The notes under the pieces are model-generated. The model ran no database searches, was not told the DNA's origin, and worked only from the letters and a program-made list of their open reading frames with translations. From Imbricaverruca yamaguchii (taxonomy: Eukaryota > Arthropoda > Thecostraca > Neoverrucidae), in contig JAOTOL010001204.1 of NCBI GenBank assembly GCA_034440575.1, forward strand, positions 237,001 through 301,000: 64,000 bases of DNA, in the 5' to 3' direction. How positions within the stretch are numbered: the first letter of the stretch is position 1; each line of letters opens with the position of its first letter. Below are positions 46,532 through 57,316 of the stretch, piece by piece. The translations under genes were made by a program, and so were the position numbers.

Positions 46532-46805
46532 AACCCAGGTAGCCCAGTTGGTTAGAGTGCTGGCCTGCACTGGTCTCATCTGTTCTAGCAACACAGGGTT
46601 CGCGTCGCTTCACGCGCTCGCATTTAGCCCCCGGCTGGGAGGGTCAGTTGGCAGCTGGCCCAATAAGGCCGGAGACAAGTTGCCGGCCGGTCGTGTCGGT
46701 GCATTGATGGCATATTACACTTTCGGTCTGAATTCTGTCATCGAACTGGAAGAATCCATGGTGGTGGGGCCAGGGTTCACGGAACAAGCTCTGCTATGCA
46801 ATTCG
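46532..46805 (+). mobile_element. tRNA-derived SINE, 3'-truncated
   Basis: Head at 46532 (AGGTAGCCCAGTTGGTTAGA; A-box altered GCTC to GCCC) and B-box CAGGGTTCGCGTCGC. The body is the same as at 19121, ending at CAAGCTCTGCTATGCAAT without the AT-rich tail. Confidence 0.88.
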
Positions 46806-47615
46806 CAGTTCAACCCGCCGCTAGATGACAGTACAAAATGTTGAAGATGGAAGCTTTGTTTGAGATAAACAATACGCGTAGCGCATTGTATGATGCTGTC
46901 TGAGATGGCTTCAGAGTAGTGCAGATGGTTTCATCGTACAGAAGGTATCAATTGTGCAAATACCAGAACATATCGGCGATAAAAAGCGTGGTGTCAACGA
47001 GGGCGAAGCTGTATTAGATGCCAGACACATTTCTTCTGGCACCACTGGGAAGGAACTAGGGAAGATCATGGTGGAGGCACTCTTCATAAAATCGAGCCAC
47101 CTACGGAAGAAGTCCCATGAGCTGTATGCTGTGGTGGAAAATGAGAGGATTCTGGGTTATGTGCTCATACAAGGTTGACCTGTCAAGAAAGCTGCAAGCA
47201 TTGCATTGCTCTGATACTGTACCTAAGCAGGTAAATAGTGTAAAGGGTTGAGTAATAGTTGATTAGCAAAATGTGAAAATGACAAATTAGCTTTAGAAAG
47301 GGCATAAAACCAGGAGGTTCTGACCTCTGATGACCTCCAAATTACTGTGTATGCCTGGTATTATGAAGCAAATGTGCAAGCCTTGTGGAATGTTTTGATG
47401 CTGCCAACATCTAATTCGACCACGTTGCTTTCATGGGTCTGTTTACATCAAATGCTGTCCTTTAATTATTGGTGGTAAATTGATGGTAGCAAATATCCAG
47501 GTGACTGTCGATTGAAATAAACCAATTAATATAACAATGCAGATGTTGTTTGAAATATTATGGATGTATTGTTGTCCTCCTATACTGGGTTGGTTACTCC
47601 TATTTTACTTTTCGC
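46806..47615. other. Unassigned sequence with one small ORF
   Basis: A 74-aa plus-strand ORF at 46954-47178 (MQIPEHIGDKKRGV, ending ERILGYVLIQG) has plausible protein composition but no recognised family, no good start context and no flanking splice evidence. Confidence 0.3.
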
Positions 47616-47618
47616 ATG

Positions 47619-47620
<2 letters not shown>

Positions 47621-47684
<64 letters not shown>

Positions 47685-47706
47685 ATATATATATATATAT
47701 ATATAT
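47621..47706. repeat. (TA)n microsatellite
   Basis: About 86 bp of TA with one CC interruption. Confidence 0.97.
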
Positions 47707-47749
47707 TTGTGAATTGTTGTGAAATGATTGAGTGAAATTTTCTGACAAA

Positions 47750-48050
47750 TTTTAGGCAAAGTTAAGTTTTAAAAACCTGGATTTTGATTTCAAGTGTTCC
47801 ATAAATTGCTTGACTTTATTATTTCAATGTCATGTTATGGAAGGTAGTCAACATGATGTGAATACCCATCTCTGTGTAAATGCTCACTTTTCCGTTTACA
47901 GGCAAAATAACACCATAAAGTGTTTTGAATTAGGTAACGTAGCATAACAATAAGTTAACAAAAGAAGAAAAATGCAGCATAACTTAACCTAACCTAGCGT
48001 AACAAACTTCCCGTATTATAAAAGAATTGAAGAAAAAAAATGTAAAAATA
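47750..48050. repeat. Dispersed AT-rich repeat, third copy
   Basis: Shares TAAATGCTCACTTTTC, GGCAAAATAA, TTAACCTAACCTAGC and AACAAACTTCCCGTAT with 43890-44150 (AACTTCCCATAT there). The outer CR1 insertion begins at 48051. Confidence 0.6.
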
Positions 48051-50168
48051 CGATGAGATCTCTTCTCAGCCTTCTATATCTAAGTGAAAACATATTCAAT
48101 TTCTTTAATCTTTCCTCATATGCCAGGTTGCTTATGCCATTAGCCATTTTTGTAGCCCTCTTTTGTACTCTCTCTAAAAGCCAACAATCTTTTTTCATAG
48201 CTAGGAGACCAAGCTTGGATGCAGTATTCCAAATGTGGCCTGACGTATGCACATTAAAGCTTCCTGATCACTTCCTCACTTCTGTATGATACATTCCTAT
48301 TTATTGCTCCGAGCATTCTCAGTGCCTTCTTCCGGGCTTCCTTGGTCTGTTCTGATGCCCCCAGTTTTGTGTTTAGAATAACACCTAAATCCTTCTTCTG
48401 TTGGGTCACTGATAGCACTTGGTCATCCATCAAGTATGCAGCCTTCACATGCTGCTTACCTACATGCATGATTTTGCACTTATCAAAATTAAATTTCATT
48501 TGCCATTCTTCGGACCACTTCACAAGTTCGTTTAAGTCTTTTTGCAGCGAGATATGCTCATCCTGACCTGTTATTGCCCTAAAGACCTTCAAATCATCCG
48601 CAAATTTCAAAACTTTACTGCTTAGGCCACTTTCAATGTTATTTACAAATATAATGAACAGCAATGGCCCTAGTACTGACCCCTGGGGGACTCCACTAAG
48701 AACATTTCGCCATGATGACTTTGTACCATTTAGCATCATTCTTTGCTGTCTATCTGAAAGCCACAATTCTATCCATTTTAAGATGCTACCTACAATACCA
48801 TGGGACTGAAGCTGTATCATTAACCGTTTATGGGTTACCTTGTCAAAGGCCTTACTAAAGGCAAGATATGCTACATCAACCTGATTTCCCTGATCAAATT
48901 GTTCTGTGGTGAAGTTCAAAAAGTCCAAGAGGTTTGTGAGACACGATCGTCCTTTTCTAAACCCATGTTTAGTATCTTGAATCAATCTGCTACCTTCCAC
49001 ATAATTAACTATTATATCCTTGATAATTGATTCGAGTACCTTGCAGACTAGGGATGTGAGACTTATTGGCCTATAGTTTTCAACTTTCCCTCTTTCTCCT
49101 TTCTTGAAAATAGGAACTACATTTGCCCTTTTCCAATCGGTTGGAATTTCATTTTGTGAAACTGATCTACAAAATATTATACTAAGTGGAAATGCCAGTT
49201 CCTTTTCAGTTTCCCGCAACACCCTAGCATAAATTTAATCAGGTCCTGCTGCCTTGTTTGGCTTTATTTTCCTGATATGATTGTAAACAACATCACTATC
49301 AATGAAATCAACATCATTTGTCAGATCCCATGTCACTGAACTATGGTGTTCGGTCGGCAGATTGGTCATATCTTCCAATGTAAACACTGATTTGAACTGC
49401 TTGCTCAGCTCCTCAACCATCTCACTATCCTCACCCAATGTAGTCCCGTTTACTTCCAGTGGACCAATTGTGTTAGAAACTTTACTCAGCTTGTAGAAAC
49501 TAAAGAACTTTTTACCGTCCCCATTACAGTTTCTAGCTAAATCCAGTTCTTTTGCTCGCTTTGCTGCTCTGGTTTTTTTTATTCACAGTGTCTCTAGCTT
49601 TTCGATACGCCTTTAGATTAACGACATTTGAGGCTTCTTTAAAAACTCTAAATGCAGTTTTCTTAGCCTTAATTGCTTTTATGAAGTCTGGTGTAAGCCA
49701 AGCTGGCTTTCCTACCCTTCTTTTGCGTCTTTCCTTTTGGGGGACATGTCTAATTTGAGTTTCTTTCAAGTAAGATTTGAACTTTTCCCACATTTCACAG
49801 GCATTTAAATTGGAGAATTCTTCTTCCCATCTGATGGCACTTAAAGCCGCTCTCATGCCGTCAAAGTCTGCTCTTTTGAAATTTGGAACCTTTACCAAAT
49901 TTTCCTTGATAATTTCCCCTACATGTGCCTTGAATCTAACTATGTTATGGTCACTTTTTCCCAGAGTTTCGCCTACAGTCAAGTCTTGAACCAAGTCACT
50001 TAAATCCGAGAATACAAGGTCCAAGAATGAACCATGCCTGGTAGGTACCGATACAAACTGGTGTAAGAACAGGTCAAGGCATTTCCTAAACATTTTGCAT
50101 GATGTTTTTGTTTTTGTTTTGATGTTTTTTTCCTCAATATTTTGCATGCCAACACCAGCATTTTCATA
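48051..50168 (-). mobile_element. Outer CR1 element, 3' portion (endonuclease C-half and RT)
   Basis: Minus strand from YENAGVG (right edge) through the endonuclease C-half, RT and part of the thumb, stopping at 48051 within LRYRRLRRDL. Key RT motifs remain: NYRPISLTSLVCKVLE, GVPQGSVLGPLLFIIFVNNI and KFADDLKVF. Damage includes a TAA in place of GAT in GPDDIYA (about 49234), frame changes near 49565 and 48255, and an extra AT-rich stretch of about 35 bp near 50105-50140. The right edge joins the 3' end of the inner CR1 at the target-site duplication 50159-50168. Its missing 5' half is at 55016-57115. Confidence 0.9.
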
Positions 50169-50267
50169 AAGACATAAAGACATAAAAGATTAGTGCAACT
50201 CTGAGCCACAAGGGCCCTTCTTGGTTGCACTCTGTACACTGAACCAGTTGCCCACCAAATCTGCCAA

Positions 50268-53200
50268 TCAGCCCTCCCTGTAATACTGAAAAGCAAGCCC
50301 TCTATTCTTATAATGATTGTCTATGCTGTCTTTAAAGATGTTCAATGTACTGCTACTGACGATGTTTTCTGGCAGCTCGTTCCAGTGTTCCACTACCCTG
50401 TTGGTGAAGAAAGTTTGCCTTAACCTTGTTCTGCTGTGGTTAATTTTAATTTTGAATTTATGACCTCTAATGGCATCATTTCTGTTAAATTCAAATATTT
50501 CCCCAAGGTATCCCCTCTCCAGGCCATTTACAAATTTGAAGACCTCGATGAGATCTCCTCTCAGCCTTCTATATCTAAGTGAAAACATATTCAATTTCTT
50601 CAATCTTTCCTCATATGCCAGGTTGCTTATGCCATTAACCATTTTTGTAGCCCTCTTTTGTAATCTCTCTAAAAGCCAACAATCTTTTTCATAGCTAGGA
50701 GACCAAGCTTGGATGCAGTATTCCAAATGTGGCCTGACGTATGCACAGTAAAGCTTCCTGATCACTTCCTCACTTCTGTATGATACATTCCTATTTCTTG
50801 CCCCGAGCATTCTCAGTGCCTTCTTCCTGGCTTCCTTGGTCTGTTCTGATGCCCCCAATTTTGTGTTTAGAATAACACCTAAATCCTTCTCCTGTTGAGT
50901 CACTGATAGCACTTGGCCACCCATCAAGTATGGAGCCTTCATATGCTGCTTACCTACATGCATGATTTTGCACTTATCAAAGTTAAATTTCATTTGCCAT
51001 TCTTCGGACCACTTCACAAGTTCGTCTAAGTCTTTTTGCAGCGAGATATGCTCATCCTGACCTGTTATTGCCCTAAAGACCTTCAAATCATCTGCAAATT
51101 TCAAAACTTTACTGCTTAGGCCACTTTCAATGTTATTTACAAATATAATGAACAGTAATGGCCCTAGTACTGACCCCTGGGGGACTCCACTAAGAACATT
51201 TTGCCATGATGACTTTGTACCATTTAGCATCACTCTTTGCTGTCTATCTGAAAGCCACAACTCTATCCATTTTAAGATGCTACCTGCAATACCATGGGAC
51301 TGAAGCTGTATCATTAACCGTTTATGGGGTACCTTGTCAAAGGCCTTACTAAAGTCAAGATATGCTACATCAACCTGATTTCCCTGATCAAATTGTTCTG
51401 TGGCGAAGTTCAAAAAGTCCAAGAGGTTTGTGAGACACGATCGTCCTTTTCTAAATCCATGTTGAGTATCTTGAATCAATCTGCTACCTTCCAGATAACT
51501 AACTATTCTATCCTTGATAATTGATTCGAGTACCTTGCAGACTAGGGATGTGAGACTTATTGGCCTATAGTTTTCAACTTTCCCTCTTTCTCCTTTCTTG
51601 AAAATAGGAACTACATTTCCCCTTTTCCAATCGGTTGGAATTTCATTATGTGAAAATGATCTACAAAATATTATACTAAGTGGAAATGCCAGTTCCTTTT
51701 CAGTTTCCCGCAACACCCTAGCATAAATATCATCAGGTCCTGCTGCCTTATTTGGCTTTATTTTCCTGATATGATTGTAAACAACATCACTACCAATGAA
51801 ATCAACATCATTTGTCAGATCCCATGTAACTGAACTATGGTGTACGATCGGCAGATTGGTCATATCTTCCAATGTAAACACTGATTTAAACTGCTTGTTC
51901 AGCTCCTCAACCATCTCACTATCCTCACCCAATGTAGTCCCGTTTACTTCCAGTGTGTGCTAGAAATTGAGAAATACAATTGTGCTAGAAACTTTACTCA
52001 GCTTGTAGAAACTAAAAAACTTTTTACTGTCCCCATTACAGTTTCTCGCTAAATCCAGTTCCTTTGCTCGCTTTGCTGCTCTGGTTTTTTGCTTCACAGT
52101 GTCTCTAGCTTTTCGATACGCCTTTAGATTAATGACATTTGAGGCTTCTTTAAAAACTCTAAATGCAGTTTTCTTGGCCCTAATTGCTTTTATCACGTCT
52201 GGTGTAAGCCATGCTGGCTTTCCTACCCTTCTTTTGCGTCTTTGCTTTTGGGGGACATGTCTGATCTGAGTTTCCTTTAAGTAAGATTTGAACTTTTCCC
52301 ACATTTCACAGGCATTTAAATTGGAGAATTCTTCTTCCCATCTGATGGCACTTAAAGCCGCTCTCATGCCGTTAAAGTCTGCTCTGTTGAAATTTGGAAC
52401 CTTTACCAAATTATCCTTGGTAATTTCCCCTACATGTGCCTTGAATCTAATTATGTTATGGTCACTTTTTCCCAGAGTTTCGCCTACAGTCAAGTCTTGA
52501 ACCAAGTCACTTAAATCCGAGAATACAAGGTCCAAGAATGAACCATGCCTGGTAGGTTCCGATACAAACTGGTGTAAGAACAGGTCCTCTTCAAGGCATT
52601 TCCTGAACATTTTGCATGATGGGGAGCCAACACCAGCATTTTCATAACCTTTTAGATTAAAGTCACCGAGAATAAGGCACTTCCTCTTAAAGTTTCTACT
52701 GATTTCCTCACAAATCACCTTGTCAAGCTCCAGTTGCTGAGAATGTGGCAGGGTTCCTGATCGGTAGAAAGCTCCTATCCTAAGAGTATTGCTGTTGCCT
52801 TTTCCCACAGTGACATCAAGCCAAATGGACTCCACAGACACATTTTTATCCCCACCTGCTACTTTTTGAGAACTGAATAAGCTATTCACATAGAGCATTA
52901 CACCACCCCCTTTCATTGCTGGACCCCTATTGCACGAAAACATATTGTATCCCTGGATCTCATAGTCCTGTAAGTTATCTCCAAAATATCCTTCACTGAC
53001 CCATGCCTCCGTAATGCAAACAAAATCCGGTTCCTCCTCAGCAACATAACACATGAACTCATCAAATTTGGAACGGATACTCTGAGCATTAAACATCATA
53101 CACTTAACAAATGCTCCATAACCACCTTTGGCCTTTTCATATTGAGGAGTTCTTTTATCACTAGATGAACTATAACTCTGTCCCCTTGAGTTGCTGCTGT

Positions 53201-53288
53201 CCCTATTTGCAGACTTTGAGGTTCTATTACCTTGGCTGACACTATTGGAATATTCCTGAGTTGGCAATGCAATTTCATCCCTCCCCAC
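50268..53288 (-). pseudogene. CR1 ORF2: APE endonuclease plus reverse transcriptase, one stop
   Basis: About 1006 codons with a single in-frame TAG at 51962-51960. Endonuclease (about residues 60-290): FNAQSIRSKF, ITEAW, LILGDFNL, GKSDHNIIRF; all catalytic positions present. RT (about 490-800): NYRPISLTSLVCKVLE, LDFSKAFDKVPH, GVPQGSVLGPLLFIIFVNNI and KFADDLKVF. Thumb: CAYVRPHLEYCIQAW and VVEHWNELP. The stop sits in the linker, where this copy has 18 bp more than the outer copy (49477-49485 region), so one local replacement both lengthened and broke the ORF. The frame is the same on both sides. The Met at 53288 follows the ORF1 stop closely, suggesting reinitiation in the intact parent. Confidence 0.9.
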
Positions 53289-53296
53289 CCCATTTC

Positions 53297-54253
53297 CTAG
53301 TTTCCCTGAAGGACATGCTCATATACTTTGCCTAACACATGGACCCCCTTCTCAGAAAAATGCAGGCCATCCCTCTGATAGAGGTCCCACGATGCATAAA
53401 ACCAGCTCCACTCGTCTACAAATGTAAAACCTAGCTCCTGGCAGAGCTTTCCTACCCTGGTGTTAGCTGCCAGTGCCCTAGAGCTCCACTCAGGGGAGGC
53501 TCTAGCCCTAGGCAAAATTCCTGTTACAAGCACTCTATTGGTACCCTTCAGGGTGGCCAGAAGGGCCCTGTACTCCCGCAGAAGCTCCTCGCTCCTAGTA
53601 TGACCTATGTTATTTACCCCTACATGCACTATGACTGTGTTAAACTGGTGATCACTGGTGACCTGTGCCACCGCAGGTACCAGGTCCTTCACCTTGGCAC
53701 CAGGCCTGGTGATGCACCTCCTGTCCCTCCTACCTTTACAAAATACCCGCTCTAAATGACGCACACGAGAGTCTCCTATGACCAGCACTGACTCCTTACT
53801 ATTGCTATCCTGGGGGCAGTCATCCAATGCCTGGAACATATTTGTTGTTACTATGCCTGCCCGCTGGGCCGGTCGGCTACACTTCCTCCCGCTCCTACCA
53901 CCTGCCACCTGCCACTCACTGACCCTTTCCTTAGGTTCGCGTCTCCAAATCCTCCACCCCCTGACCTCATGCCACTTCCCCTCCTGTGACCTACCAGAAC
54001 TACCCCTCCTCTGTTCACTATTAACACTATTAACACTCCCCTCTTGAGAGATCCCAGCCACCTCCACAGTAGGGGAAACCTCAGCTACCTGGTGGCCTGC
54101 GACCACCTGGGCATATGATGTCCCTGCTACGGATTGACCCCTTGTTGCTTCATCTTGCCTACCCTGTGCAACAAGGGCAGCCTTGAGGTTGGAAACCTCT
54201 GCCTTAAGGGTCCTAATTTCTTCCTCTAGTGCCTGCATCCTGGTCGAAACCAT
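53297..54253 (-). CDS. CR1 ORF1: coiled coil plus SGNH/GDSL esterase domain
   Basis: 318 aa, intact. Residues 6-30 form a short coiled coil (EEEIRTLKAEVSNLKAAL) likely for self-association. 31-150 is polar linker with basic stretches. 155-318 is an SGNH-type hydrolase domain: VIGDSR at 158-163 (Ser162 nucleophile), VHVGVNNIG at 209-217 (Asn block), and DGLHFS at 295-300 (Asp295, His298). CR1 ORF1 proteins with an esterase are a described family; they bind RNA or lipid-like substrates in ways not settled. The Met at 54253 is supported by the outer copy, which starts at the same place (56601). It ends 8 bp before the ORF2 start. Confidence 0.9.
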   Translation of the reverse strand: MVSTRMQALEEEIRTLKAEVSNLKAALVAQGRQDEATRGQSVAGTSYAQVVAGHQVAEVSPTVEVAGISQEGSVNSVNSEQRRGSSGRSQEGKWHEVRGWRIWRREPKERVSEWQVAGGRSGRKCSRPAQRAGIVTTNMFQALDDCPQDSNSKESVLVIGDSRVRHLERVFCKGRRDRRCITRPGAKVKDLVPAVAQVTSDHQFNTVIVHVGVNNIGHTRSEELLREYRALLATLKGTNRVLVTGILPRARASPEWSSRALAANTRVGKLCQELGFTFVDEWSWFYASWDLYQRDGLHFSEKGVHVLGKVYEHVLQGN

Positions 54254-55015
54254 CCTAAACGCTGCAGCTTATGCCTAGATTTAGATTCAAATTAACTTGC
54301 TAAATTAACTTGCTAAACAACCGATAAAAAAGCTAACTATCATTCACTATAAATCGATACCTCCTATACTGTCAGTTAAATACCTGAGTGCCTCAAGAAA
54401 AGCAGAAACTATTAAACAATTGTTTGTTTTTTTGTTTTGTTTTCTTTTTAAATAAATTAAATAACTAAACAAGATGTCTAATCTAATTGTCTTCCACACA
54501 AGTAGACAACTATATAAATATCCCTTTGATATCACTTATGGCTAGACAGAAAAATGAACAGTCACACAGCACTTATGAATACCCCCAACTTACTACTAAT
54601 TAAACTATCTTAAACTTCAACACCAAACACACTATGCACACCAAAAAATAAATAAAGTATGTTAGGATAGTATGAATGTTGTCTAATGTACTTATCAAAT
54701 CTACACACTTGTAATATCTCCAACTACAGAAATCGAAGAGTCGAGAACACGCCGAAGCCACGAGGCCTCCCTTCGGCGCATACAAGATGGCGTCCTGCGG
54801 CGTCGCTAGGTTAATATAGTATAGTTTGCGTGCTACGAAAATGCTTATAAGATAAAACCTAATTAAATATAATAAGAGAAGTAATTGCTAAGCACCTATC
54901 CACAGCTTAGACTAGAGTACTGCCCTGTTCTGCAGCGACTTATCTGGAAACCTGGAGCTCGGGCGCGCGTGCTTCCACCTTGAGAGCTGGCGGCAAACTG
55001 ACCTTTTAGATTTTC
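54254..55015 (-). promoter_or_regulatory. 5' UTR / internal promoter region of the inner CR1
   Basis: Starts GAAAATCTAAAAGGTCAG at 55015 with a GC-rich first 260 bp (CGCGCGCCCGAGC; GGACGCCATCTTG, a YY1-like CCAT motif) and is AT-rich after that. The last ~470 bp are closely matched by 56602-57110 in the outer copy. LINEs of this type need an internal promoter, but promoter activity is inferred only. Confidence 0.6.
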
Positions 55016-57115
55016 CATTTTCATAACCTTTTAGATTAAAGTCACCAAGAATAAGGCACTTCCTCTTAAAGTTTCTACTGATTTCCTCACAAATCACCTT
55101 GTCAAGCTCCAGTTGCTGAGAATGTGGCAGGGTTCCTTGTCGGTAGAAAGCTCCTATCCTAAGAGTATTGCTGTTGGCTTTTCCCACAGTGACATCAAGC
55201 CAAATGGACTCCACAGACACATTTTTATCCCCACCTGCTACTTTTTGAGAACTGAATAAGCTATTCATATAGAGCATTACACCACCCCCTTTCATTGCTG
55301 GATCCCTATTGCACGAAAACATATTGTATCCCTGGATCTCATAGTCCTGTAAGTTATCTTCATGCCTCCGTAATGCAAACAAAATCTGATTCCTCCTCAG
55401 CAACATAACACTTGAACTCATCAAATTTGGAACGGATACTCTGAGCATTAAACATCATACACTTAACAAATGCTCCATAACCACCTTTGGCTTTTTCATA
55501 TTGAGGAGTTCTTTTATCACTAGATGAACTATCACTCTGTCCCCTTGAGTTGCTGCTGTCCCTATTTACCGACTTTGAGGTTCTATTGCCTTGGCTGACA
55601 CTATTGGAATATTCCTGAGTTGGCAATGCAATTTCATCCCTCCCCACCCCATTTCCTAGTTTCCCTGAAGGACATGCTCGTATACTTTGCCTAACACATG
55701 GACCCCCTTCTCAGAAAAGTGCAGACCATCCCTCTGATAGAGGTCCCACGATACATAAAACCTGCTCCACTCGTCTACAAATATAAAACCTAGCTCATGG
55801 CAGAGCTTTCCTACCCTGGCGTTAGCTGCCAGTGCCCTAGAGCTCCACTCAGGGGAGGCTCTAGCCTTAGGCAAAATTGCTGTTACAATGACTCTATTGG
55901 TACCCTTCAGGGTGGCCAGAAGGGCCCTGTACTCCCGCAGAAGCTCCTCATTCCTAGTATGACCTATGTTATTTACCCCTACATGCACTATGACTATTAA
56001 ACTGGTGATCACTGGTGACCTGTGCCACCGCAGGTACCAGGTCCTTCACCTTGGCACCAGGCCTGGTGATGCACCTCCTGTTCCTCCTACCTTTACAGAA
56101 TACCCGATCTAAATGTCGCACACGAGAGTCGCCGACGACCAGCACTGACTCCTTACTACTACTATCCTGGGGGCAGTCATCCAATGCCTGGAACATATTT
56201 GTTGTTAATATGCCTGCCCGCTGGGCCGGTCGGCTAGACTTCCTCGCGCTCCTACCACCTGCCACCTGCCACTCACTGACCCTTTCCTTAGCCTCACATC
56301 TCCAATTCCTCTACCCCCTGACCTCATGCCACTTCCCCTCCTGTGACCTACCAGAACTACCCCTCCTCTGTTCACTATTAACACTCCCCTCTCGAGAGAT
56401 CCCAGCCACCTCCTCAGTATGGGAAGCCTCAGCTACCTGGTGGCCTGCGACCACATGGGCATATGATGTCCCTGCTACGGAGTGACCCTTTGTTGCTTTA
56501 TCTTGCCTACCCTGTGCAACAAGAGCAGCCTTAAGCTTGGAAACCTCTGCCTTAAGGGTCCTAATTTCTTCCTCTAGTGCCTGCATCCTGGTCGAAACCA
56601 TCCTAAACGCTGCAGCTTATGCCTAGATTTAGATTCAAATTAACTCGCTAAACAACCGACAAAAAAGCTATAAATCTTTAAAGCTATCTTTATAGCTTTA
56701 AAGCTATGAACTATCATTCACTATAAATCGCTACCTCCTATACTGTCAGTTAATTATCTGAGTACCTCAAGAAAAGCAGAAACTATTAAACAATTGTTTG
56801 TTTTTTGTTTTTTTGTTTTTTTAATTAAATAAATAAACAAGATGTCTAATATAATTGTCTTCCACACAAGTACACAACTACATGAATATCCCTTTTGATA
56901 TCACTTATGGCTAGACAGAAAAATGAACAGTCACACAGCACTTATGAATACCCCCAACTTACTACTAATTAAACTATCTTAAACTTCAACACCAAACACA
57001 CTATGCACACCAAAAAATAAACAAAGTATGTTAGGATAGTATGAATGTTGTCTAATGTACTTATGAAATCTACACACTTGTAATATCTCCCACTACAGAA
57101 ATCGAAGCGTCGATT
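55016..57115 (-). mobile_element. Outer CR1 element, 5' portion (5' UTR, ORF1, endonuclease start)
   Basis: Minus strand. 5' UTR 57115-56602; ORF1 56601-55656 broken by TGG to TAG at 56313-56311 and a 2-base deletion near 55996; endonuclease start 55647 to 55026 with a 20-base deletion near 55357. It ends at GYEN, exactly where 48051-50168 resumes (YENAGVG). The esterase motifs VVGDSR and DGLHFS are still readable. Same family as the inner element. Confidence 0.9.
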
Positions 57116-57121
57116 TCTGTA

Positions 57122-57316
57122 AACAGCATAGAAACAGCATAGATAATCATTATAAGAATAGAGGGCTTGCTTTTCAGTATTACAGGGAGGGCTGATTGAC
57201 AGATTTGGTGGGCAACTGGTACAGTGTACAGTGCAACCAAGAGGGGCCCTTGTGGCTCATAATTGCACTAATCTTTTATGTCTTTATGTCTTGTCTTTTA
57301 TGTCTTTAGAGAATCA
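57122..57316 (+). mobile_element. CR1 3' end in the opposite orientation
   Basis: ACAGCATAGATAATCATTAT, then GGGAGGGCTGATTGACAG, GGGCCCTTGTGGCTCA and ATGTCTTT copies to 57316. It matches the 3' terminus of the inner CR1 (50330-50169 on the minus strand), but on the plus strand. It abuts the 5' UTR of the outer CR1 head to head across a hairpin (ACAGAAATCGA / TCGATTTCTGT at 57096-57121). Confidence 0.88.

Larger units (their letters stand above)
50169..55015 (-). mobile_element. Inner CR1 element, near complete (4.85 kb), 10-bp TSD
   Basis: Bounded by CATTTTCATA at 50159-50168 and 55016-55025. It has a 5' UTR of about 760 bp (55015-54254), ORF1 (esterase), ORF2 (endonuclease plus RT) and a 98-bp 3' UTR, with GGGCCCTTGTGGCTC and terminal ATGTCTTT copies on the minus strand. 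It carries a single ORF2 stop and is the best-preserved mobile element in the window. Confidence 0.93.

Noticed and set aside
46954..47178. 74-aa plus-strand ORF as a host gene
   Set aside because: Short, no family recognised and no supporting signals.
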